A DNA stretch of 58,724 bases from an uncultured Bacteroidaceae bacterium (GTDB lineage: Bacteria; Bacteroidota; Bacteroidia; Bacteroidales; Bacteroidaceae). Where the stretch lies: the NCBI GenBank assembly GCA_905233285.1, contig CAJODY010000003.1:1-58724 (forward strand), written 5' to 3'. The translations under genes were made by a program, and so were the position numbers. Shown here one piece after another: positions 52,872-58,724 of this stretch; the stretch's first letter is position 1; each line of letters opens with the position of its first letter. Below the pieces are notes generated by a model. The model had not been told where the DNA came from. It saw only the letters and a list, made by a program, of their open reading frames with translations, and ran no database searches.

Positions 52872-53595
52872 CGCAGAAAAGGAACTGGAACGCACACTCA
52901 AGAGTGTGAAGGGGCAGACCTACGGGGACTATGAGCACCTCATCATTGATGGTGCTTCGACCGATGGAACCGTAGATATGGCTCTAAAGTACAGGGACGA
53001 AGCAAGGAAAGGACAAGTCGTCGTTATCTCCGAGAAGGATAATGGACTGTACGACGCGATGAATAAGGCCTTGGACATGGCGAAGGGCGACTTCATCTGT
53101 TTCCTTAATGCAGGCGATACACTTCACTCCGTCGATACGCTGCAACACGTAGCCGATGCAGCGAAAGGTAAAGAAGAAAAGGTGGGAGTAATTTACGGAC
53201 ATACGGATATTGTCGATGAAACGGGACATTTCCTGCGTAGCAGACGACTACAACCGCCTGCACGACTGACGTGGAGGAGTTTCAAGGAGGGCATGCTCGT
53301 GTGCCATCAGTCGTTTTATGTAAACAAGGCGATAGCACAGAAGTACGACCTCGGCTACAGGTTTTCAGCCGACATCGACTGGTGTATCCGCTGCATGAAG
53401 GAAGGGGAGAAGAGAGGAATGGATAATGTGTTTGTAGCCGAACCGCTGAGCGACTTCCTGGCTGCGGGTATGACGACCAGAAACCACAAGGCTTCGCTTG
53501 CTGAACGGTTCAGGATAATGCAGAAGCACTACGGACTCACGACCACCATAGCCATGCATCTTTGGTTCGTGGCGAGAGCCGTTCTGAAGAAATAA
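52843..53595 (+). CDS. Glycosyltransferase family 2 (WcaA-like)
   Basis: 250 residues with a GT-A fold: LVTVTYNAEKELERTLKSV, LIIDGASTDGT, the donor site EKDNGLYDAMNKALDMAKGDFICFLNAGD (DxD-like AGD), and the acceptor region CHQSFYVNK. It resembles exopolysaccharide transferases of the colanic acid type. Translation is coupled to the preceding GT4 gene (29-base overlap), so both probably add neighbouring sugars of one surface glycan; the rest of that gene cluster is not in the window. Confidence 0.87.
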   Translation: MITLVTVTYNAEKELERTLKSVKGQTYGDYEHLIIDGASTDGTVDMALKYRDEARKGQVVVISEKDNGLYDAMNKALDMAKGDFICFLNAGDTLHSVDTLQHVADAAKGKEEKVGVIYGHTDIVDETGHFLRSRRLQPPARLTWRSFKEGMLVCHQSFYVNKAIAQKYDLGYRFSADIDWCIRCMKEGEKRGMDNVFVAEPLSDFLAAGMTTRNHKASLAERFRIMQKHYGLTTTIAMHLWFVARAVLKK

Positions 53596-53653
53596 GCCAC
53601 AAGGCCCAATCACCCCATTAACCCCAATAAGCTCATAAATTCAAAACAACATA

Positions 53654-55336
53654 ATGAAACATCCGTCATTCAAGCCGGAGCTGTTCTATTCGCTCCTCAA
53701 CTACGACAAACAGAAATTTTCGGCTGACCTCATGGCTGGCATCATCGTGGGCATCGTGGCTCTGCCACTTGCCATAGCCTTTGGTATCGCCAGTGGAGTA
53801 ACTCCGGAAAAGGGTATCATAACCGCTATCGTTGCCGGACTTGCCATAAGTCTGTTCGGTGGTAGCCGAGTGCAGATAGGTGGTCCTACCGGTGCCTTCA
53901 TCATAATCATCTACGGCATCATTCAGCAGTACGGACTGGAAGGACTAGCCATCGCTACGGTTCTTGCAGGTATATTCCTCATTCTGCTGGGAGCGTTCCG
54001 TCTGGGCACAATCATCAGTTACATTCCTTACCCCATAGTGGTGGGATTCACCAGCGGTATCGCCCTCACTATCTTCACCACGCAGATAAAGGACCTGTTC
54101 GGACTGACCATAAGCGGAGGCGTACCTGCCGACTTCATATCGAAATGGATTGTGTATGCACAGAACTTCTCCAGCATCGACCTGCCTACGGCTCTGTTCG
54201 GCATCATTTCCGTAATAATCATATTCTCGACTCCAATGATTTCTAAGAAGATACCGGGAGCGTTCGTTGCCATCGTGATTATGACGATAGCAGGAGTGGT
54301 GATGACAAACTATTTCGGCATTCATGTCGATACGATTGGCGACCGGTTCAAGATTGACCCATCGATGCCCGAACCTGTGGTACCTGACCTGACTTGGGAA
54401 GCAGCAAAAGGACTGGTTTCACCGGCCATTACGATTGCCGTACTCGGAGCCATCGAGTCGCTGCTCTCGGCTACGGTTGCCGACGGTGTCATCGGACATA
54501 AGCACAACAGCAACCAGGAACTCATCGGACAAGGTATTGCCAACATCCTGTCGCCCATCTTCGGAGGTATTCCGGCTACAGGTGCCATAGCACGTACGAT
54601 GACAAACATAAACAACGGAGGTAAGACTCCTGTTGCCGGTGTCATCCACGCAGTCATACTCCTGCTCATATATTTCTTCCTCATGCCGCTGGCTGCCTAC
54701 ATTCCGATGGCGTGTCTGGCAGGTGTACTGGTAGTGGTGAGCTACAACATGTCGGGATGGCGTACCGTGAAACAGCTGATGAAGAATCCTAAGAGCGACA
54801 TCACCGTCCTTTGGCTCACATTCATTCTGACTGTTGTGTTCGACCTCACGATTGCTATCGAGGTAGGACTCATTCTGGCTTGTCTACTCTGCATGCGACG
54901 CATGGCTGAGACTACTCAGGTCAGCGTACTTACCGACGAAGACGACATAGACCCGAATACCGATACCGATATCAACAATCCTAATATCGAGCACCTCACC
55001 ATTCCGAAACGTGTTGAAGTATATGAAATCAACGGTCCTTACTTCTTCGGTATGGCGAGCAAATTTGAGGATATGATGAATAGGATGCGCGAACGTCCGA
55101 AGGTACGTATCATCCGAATGAGAAAGGTGCCGTTCATCGATTCCACGGGTATGCACAACCTACAGAACCTTATCGAGATGTCAGAGCGCAACGGTATAAC
55201 CGTCATCCTGTCGGGAGTGAACGAGAAGGTTCGTAAGGTATTGGAACGTAACGGTTTCTTCCAACTTCTGGGTGAAGAACATATCTGTCCGAACATCAAC
55301 GAGGCTCTGGAGAAAGCAAACAAGATAATCAAATAA
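53654..55336 (+). CDS. SulP family anion transporter with STAS domain
   Basis: Inner-membrane carrier for sulfate, bicarbonate or a dicarboxylate. It has 560 residues with 10-14 hydrophobic segments beginning FSADLMAGIIVGIVALPLAIAFGIASG, the conserved GGPTGAFIIIIYGI, FGGIPATGAIARTMTNINNGGKTPVAG, and a C-terminal STAS domain from about residue 445 (VEVYEINGPYFFGMA ... VRIIRMRKVPFIDSTGMHNL). Substrate cannot be assigned. Confidence 0.92.
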   Translation: MKHPSFKPELFYSLLNYDKQKFSADLMAGIIVGIVALPLAIAFGIASGVTPEKGIITAIVAGLAISLFGGSRVQIGGPTGAFIIIIYGIIQQYGLEGLAIATVLAGIFLILLGAFRLGTIISYIPYPIVVGFTSGIALTIFTTQIKDLFGLTISGGVPADFISKWIVYAQNFSSIDLPTALFGIISVIIIFSTPMISKKIPGAFVAIVIMTIAGVVMTNYFGIHVDTIGDRFKIDPSMPEPVVPDLTWEAAKGLVSPAITIAVLGAIESLLSATVADGVIGHKHNSNQELIGQGIANILSPIFGGIPATGAIARTMTNINNGGKTPVAGVIHAVILLLIYFFLMPLAAYIPMACLAGVLVVVSYNMSGWRTVKQLMKNPKSDITVLWLTFILTVVFDLTIAIEVGLILACLLCMRRMAETTQVSVLTDEDDIDPNTDTDINNPNIEHLTIPKRVEVYEINGPYFFGMASKFEDMMNRMRERPKVRIIRMRKVPFIDSTGMHNLQNLIEMSERNGITVILSGVNEKVRKVLERNGFFQLLGEEHICPNINEALEKANKIIK

Positions 55337-55340
55337 TAAC

Positions 55341-55359
55341 AGCCCCCACCAAGGGGGCT
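55341..55359 (+). terminator. Hairpin after the SulP gene
   Basis: AGCCCCC (55341-55347) pairs with GGGGGCT (55353-55359), followed by TTAACTT. It probably ends the SulP transcript just before the flavoprotein gene. Confidence 0.5.
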
Positions 55360-55375
55360 TTAACTTCCGAATACT

Positions 55376-56569
55376 ATCTACGATTCAGTTCCACAGAAGG
55401 TTGCAATAGTAGGCGGCGGAGCAGCAGGTTTCTTCTGCGCTATCCGCCTGAAGGAACTGTGTCGACAAACCGAGGTTACCATATTCGAGAAGAGCCGGAA
55501 GCTGCTAGCAAAGGTCGCCATATCGGGTGGTGGCAGGTGTAACTGCACGAATACATTTGCCGAGATAACAGACCTCAGTCAGGCTTATCCCCGTGGGGCA
55601 ACCCTGATGAAACGTCTGTTCAAGCAGTTCTCGCCACAAGACACTTTCCGTTGGTTTGAAGAACACGGAGTGCCCCTCGTCATTCAGGAAGACCAATGCA
55701 TATTTCCTAAGGCGCAGGACAGCAAAGCCATCATCGACTGCTTCATGAACGAAGCACGAAAGTACGGCATCCATATCGAGACCGGTTGTCGGATTGAAGA
55801 CCTTACGGAACTACTGAATGATTTTACGGACGTAGTAGTGACGGTAGGAGGACTGCAACACACATCGCTCCATCTGCCCACACCACTCACGGAATGTGTT
55901 CCATCCCTGTTTACGTTCAATATCGACGACACCCGTCTGCATCAGTTAATGGGCATCGTAGTAGAAAATGCTGCAACGAGTATACCCGGCACAAAACTGA
56001 AAGCTGAGGGGCCACTCCTCATCACCCATTGGGGAATGAGCGGACCAGCCATCCTGAAACTGTCGTCGTATGCTGCACGCCACCTGGCCGAGAAGGATTA
56101 TAAGTCGCCCTTGGCCGTAAACTGGACAGGCGAGACAAATGCCGACAAGGTACGCGAACACATTATTAATATAATAGAGAGCAACGCAAAGACGCGGCTC
56201 ATCGATAATGTGCGGCCCTTTGGACTGAACACACGCCTGTGGGATTACCTGCTCCAGAAGACAGGTCTCGATGGTAAACCTCTTGGCGACATAGGGAAGA
56301 AGAATGTGAACCGGCTCGTTGAAGTGCTCACCAACGACCAATACACGATTTCATCGCGCTGTCAGTATAAGGACGAATTCGTCACATGTGGCGGAGTACC
56401 CCTCGACAGCATAGATAAACACACGATGGAATCGCTACATACGCCCCATCTTTACTTTGCCGGCGAGGTACTCGACATCGACGGAATAACTGGTGGATTC
56501 AACTTCCAGGCTGCTTGGACCACTGCCGATGCCGCAGCCCGTGGAATCACTCGCCAAGTATCTGCTTAG
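55376..56569 (+). CDS. BaiN/HI0933-type NAD(P)/FAD-dependent oxidoreductase with no ordinary start codon
   Basis: Flavoprotein of the HI0933/BaiN/RdsA family. The open frame runs from 55364 and shows the FAD-binding KVAIVGGGAAGFFCAIRL and EKSRKLLAKVAISGGGRCNCTN, later THWGMSGPAILKLSS and the C-terminal ITGGFNFQAAWTTADAAARG. Between the upstream stop (TAA 55361-55363) and the Rossmann motif there is no ATG, GTG or TTG; I place the start at the ATC 55376, which fits family length, but this is a guess. The first ATG is 55607, which would remove the FAD site. Either a rare start is used or a start-codon mutation has inactivated the gene. Its end overlaps bcp by 23 bases. Confidence 0.75.
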   Translation: MYDSVPQKVAIVGGGAAGFFCAIRLKELCRQTEVTIFEKSRKLLAKVAISGGGRCNCTNTFAEITDLSQAYPRGATLMKRLFKQFSPQDTFRWFEEHGVPLVIQEDQCIFPKAQDSKAIIDCFMNEARKYGIHIETGCRIEDLTELLNDFTDVVVTVGGLQHTSLHLPTPLTECVPSLFTFNIDDTRLHQLMGIVVENAATSIPGTKLKAEGPLLITHWGMSGPAILKLSSYAARHLAEKDYKSPLAVNWTGETNADKVREHIINIIESNAKTRLIDNVRPFGLNTRLWDYLLQKTGLDGKPLGDIGKKNVNRLVEVLTNDQYTISSRCQYKDEFVTCGGVPLDSIDKHTMESLHTPHLYFAGEVLDIDGITGGFNFQAAWTTADAAARGITRQVSA

Positions 56570-56999
56570 CGTGTTCTTTTGTATTCACCTGCTTGCCAGC
56601 GAAAATCTGTTCGATGATTCCCTCTTCGTTTATTATGAATGTGGTACGGATGGTACCCATCGTCTTCTTACCGTACATTGTCTTTTCGCCCCACGCGCCC
56701 ATTGCCTCCAGAAGTGTCTTGTCCACATCGGCAATCAGCGGGAACGGCAACGAATGTTTCTCCTTGAACTTAACATGTGACGCAACACTGTCCTTGCTCA
56801 CGCCCACCACTTCATATCCGGCGCCCTGCAAGTCGCCAAACCGGTCTCTCAGACTGCAAGCCTCAGCCGTACATCCACTCGTATTATCCTTCGGATAGAA
56901 GTACAGCACCAGCTTCCTTCCCTTATAATCACTCAGACGGATGTCCCGTCCTTGTTCGTCCTTGCCCAATACCTCGGGCGCCTTGTCTCCGACTTTCAT
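56547..56999 (-). CDS. bcp: Thioredoxin-dependent thiol peroxidase (Bcp/PrxQ)
   Basis: Reduces hydrogen peroxide and organic peroxides using thioredoxin. It has 150 residues with the peroxidatic cysteine Cys43 and resolving Cys48 in DNTSGCTAEAC, plus YFYPKDNTSG and RTTFIINEEG. Complete and typical in length. It is convergent with the flavoprotein gene, overlapping it by 23 bases. A -7 box TACTTTTG is at 57027-57034 on the minus strand. Confidence 0.93.
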   Translation of the reverse strand: MKVGDKAPEVLGKDEQGRDIRLSDYKGRKLVLYFYPKDNTSGCTAEACSLRDRFGDLQGAGYEVVGVSKDSVASHVKFKEKHSLPFPLIADVDKTLLEAMGAWGEKTMYGKKTMGTIRTTFIINEEGIIEQIFAGKQVNTKEHAKQILGE

Positions 57000-57088
57000 A
57001 TCGTTATCAGTTTAATATCGTTGGGACAAAAGTACACCATTCTGCTGAAATGTACAAATTTTTCGTTCAACAACACATAAAAATTGAC

Positions 57089-57231
57089 ACGACTCAGTCA
57101 AAATCTTCTAGCATCAAAGAAAATACTTTTTCACGTCTCAGTCTTAAAAGAAAATCCCTTGGGTATTTTTAAAAATCCCATAGGGAATAATAAAAATCGC
57201 GACGGGATTTTTATTATTCCCCTCGCGATTT
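57089..57231. repeat. 21-22-nt phased array of short palindromes, array 2
   Basis: ACGACTCAGT (57089) and ACGTCTCAGT (57133), 44 bases apart, are followed by AAATCCC at 57152 and 57173 and AAATCGC at 57194 (spacing 21, 21), with mirrored GGGATTT at 57204 and GCGATTT at 57225 (spacing 21). Two exclusive stems are possible: a perfect 16-bp one (57183-57198 with 57206-57221) and ATCGCGA/TCGCGAT (57196-57202 with 57223-57229). The 57000-57345 gap holds no gene otherwise. Confidence 0.55.
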
Positions 57232-57345
57232 ATTTTTGTTCCTTCGGATACAAAATATCAAAATTGTGGAAAGAAAGATGGGGCTTACAATTATCATTAT
57301 GCAAGCCCACGGGACGCAATGTCAACTTCTGTATGTATCTATCAT

Positions 57346-57780
57346 TTATTTATTGTATCTGACATAGGTACCCGTTAGATTATATGTGCCAGAAGATTTA
57401 CCGATGAAGGTTATGGAGTTTTTATCTTCGCTGAGGCTAAATTGAGAAGAGAAAGCTAACGAGCCATCGGGCTCATACACGCTAAACACATTGTCGGTAA
57501 CAGTCCATCTTCCACCGGTGTCGTAATTCCAATCTGGTTCTTCATTGTAATTCCATTCAAAGTAGGAAACATTTCCATTGGCATCGAGTTTGAAACCTAA
57601 ATAATAACGAAGTATAGATGTCGTATGTTCTTGTGCCCAAACACCAACTAATGAACTCGAAATGCCATGACGATTACTACTATTATTACCATTACCACCA
57701 TCGTCACCGCACGATACAAAACATACACTTGCCAAAGCAATCATAGCTATTGACATCAAATTAAATAGATTCTTTTTCAT
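57346..57780 (-). CDS. Lipoprotein, lipocalin-like, unknown function
   Basis: 144 residues with a lipoprotein signal (ALASVCFVSC, lipid Cys24) and a Gly/Asn/Ser linker (GDDGGNGNNSSN). The rest is beta-rich (SLVGVWAQEH, YYLGFKLDANGNVSYFEWNY, GGRWTVTDNVFSVYEPDG, NLTGTYVRY), similar to the small lipocalin-like domains common in Bacteroidales lipoproteins. No catalytic motif. It appears to be a single-gene unit. Confidence 0.75.
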   Translation of the reverse strand: MKKNLFNLMSIAMIALASVCFVSCGDDGGNGNNSSNRHGISSSLVGVWAQEHTTSILRYYLGFKLDANGNVSYFEWNYNEEPDWNYDTGGRWTVTDNVFSVYEPDGSLAFSSQFSLSEDKNSITFIGKSSGTYNLTGTYVRYNK

Positions 57781-57946
57781 GTCACTTGTAATATTAAAAA
57801 AACGTTAAATTCCATACTTATTTCACCTCTGGTGCCACTACGCCAGGCAAACCTTTGATGAATAACAAGAGCAAAAGCTCAATATCTATGTATAAGTTCG
57901 AACAGAAACGCTATTCTGTAAGTTAATAGTATATAAATAATGTGTA

Positions 57947-57986
57947 ACACCCTAACCCACGCAACAAGGCGGATGGGTTAGGGTGT
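57947..57986 (-). terminator. Terminator after sdhB
   Basis: A perfect 13-bp stem ACACCCTAACCCA / TGGGTTAGGGTGT (57947-57959, 57974-57986), followed on the minus strand by TACACATTATTTATA. It begins 11 bases past the sdhB stop. Confidence 0.65.
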
Positions 57987-57997
57987 AAATGAGAGTA

Positions 57998-58724
57998 TTA
58001 GTCAGCAAGTTTTGCCTTGATGAACTCGCGGTTGAGACGGGCGATGTTGGCGATGGTTTCGCACTTAGGACATACTGCCTCGCAGGCACGTGTGTTGGTA
58101 CAGTTACCAAATCCTAGTTCGTCCATCTTGGCTACCATTGCCTTTGCACGGCGTGCAGCCTCAACGCGACCCTGAGGAAGGAGTGCGAGCTGGCTTACCT
58201 TCGAGCTAACGAAGAGCATAGCCGAACCGTTCTTACATGCTGCTACGCAGGCACCGCAACCGATACAGCTGGCGCAGTCCATTGCCTCGTCGGCATCCTC
58301 TTTCGGAATGAGGATGGCGTTGGCATCCTGCGGAGCTCCTGTGCGAACTGTGGTGTAACCACCTGCCTGGATAATCTTGTCGAAGGCGGTACGGTCAACC
58401 ATACAGTCTTTGATGACAGGGAATCCGGCTGAACGCCAGGGTTCGATAGTGATAACGTCGCCATCATTGAACTTACGCATGTAGAGCTGACAGGTAGTGG
58501 CTCCGCGCTCGGTCTTTCCATGTGGAGTACCGTTGATGTAGAGCGAGCACATACCGCAGATACCTTCGCGGCAGTCGTGGTCAAACACGAAGGGTTCCTT
58601 GCCTTCTTCGATGAGCTGCTCGTTTAGGATGTCGAGCATCTCGAGGAACGAAGTATCACCAGGGATGTCCTTCATTACTTTCTCTTCAAAATGAGCATTA
58701 GTGTCCTTAGGACCGTTCTGCTTC
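57998..58724 (-). CDS. sdhB: Succinate dehydrogenase/fumarate reductase iron-sulfur subunit (partial, 5' end outside window)
   Basis: Electron-transfer subunit of complex II, passing electrons between the flavoprotein and membrane subunits; in anaerobic Bacteroidales it mainly serves fumarate reduction. About 242 residues are visible, with [20 protein letters not shown] at the edge. The [2Fe-2S] ligands lie in CREGICGMC with the later C of TTC. The ferredoxin-like part has [14 protein letters not shown] and CEAVCPKC for the [4Fe-4S] and [3Fe-4S] clusters. The true start lies beyond 58724; an internal ATG at 58675 is not the start. sdhA and sdhC should lie to the right. Confidence 0.93.
   Translation of the reverse strand, partial: KQNGPKDTNAHFEEKVMKDIPGDTSFLEMLDILNEQLIEEGKEPFVFDHDCREGICGMCSLYINGTPHGKTERGATTCQLYMRKFNDGDVITIEPWRSAGFPVIKDCMVDRTAFDKIIQAGGYTTVRTGAPQDANAILIPKEDADEAMDCASCIGCGACVAACKNGSAMLFVSSKVSQLALLPQGRVEAARRAKAMVAKMDELGFGNCTNTRACEAVCPKCETIANIARLNREFIKAKLAD

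Overview
This window looks like a chromosomal stretch of a Bacteroidales bacterium, most probably of the Prevotella/Segatella group. The reasons are: many genes are preceded by the Bacteroidetes -7 box TAnnTTTG, often with TTTG about 19 bases upstream; Shine-Dalgarno sequences are rare; and there are Bacteroidales family markers (DUF4488, beta-propeller regulators, the Prevotella-type 'YNMAGVRV...KGFVV' C-terminus, full-length PurL). No rRNA, CRISPR array, phage or complete insertion sequence was seen. Species cannot be named from sequence reading alone.

Layout. 1-6.8 kb (minus): nusA (cut by the window edge) and rimP, then a MATE exporter, tadA and two tandem acyl-CoA/ACP ligases. 6.9-10.5 kb: an unusual one-component beta-propeller/AraC regulator flanked by two copies of a ~370-bp element carrying decayed small-peptide genes, then a MITE-like inverted-repeat element. 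10.5-14.8 kb: sialate O-acetylesterase, ribF, rsgA and a TPR protein. 14.8-21.5 kb: a co-directional run of fumarase, DUF4488 protein, frr, and a VTC polyphosphate polymerase / DUF4956 / outer-membrane barrel / Cthe_2159-type lipoprotein cassette. 21.5-27.3 kb: dus and a 1531-residue protein made of two complete sensor histidine kinases fused in tandem. 27.3-33.4 kb: a 25-residue membrane peptide with its own promoter and terminator, hisS, purL and a small membrane protein. 33.5-39.8 kb: an OmpA-like protein, then a CHASE2 / unknown / TPR-CHAT cassette. 39.9-43.1 kb: metG divergent from a GT9 glycosyltransferase. 43.1-46.4 kb: a phased palindrome array, a structured RNA with a predicted pseudoknot and terminator, a large secreted protein and a 50-residue acidic peptide gene. 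46.5-58.7 kb: SGNH hydrolase, FKBP, ECF-S protein, winged-helix protein, alpha-glucan phosphorylase, a broken tRNA-Asn, two glycosyltransferases, SulP, a BaiN-type flavoprotein lacking an ordinary start codon, Bcp peroxidase, a second phased palindrome array, a lipoprotein and sdhB (cut by the edge).

How it fits together. Much is housekeeping (translation, purine and flavin synthesis, fumarate respiration, glycogen use, envelope glycan synthesis). The parts most likely to be under-described are the tandem kinase, the polyphosphate-polymerase cassette, the CHASE2/TPR-CHAT cassette, the structured leader RNA at 43.5 kb, the duplicated small-peptide/GNRA-hairpin element with a third relative at 46.3 kb, and the 21-22-nt phased palindrome arrays. 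All functional statements rest on reading motifs by eye; no database search was run.
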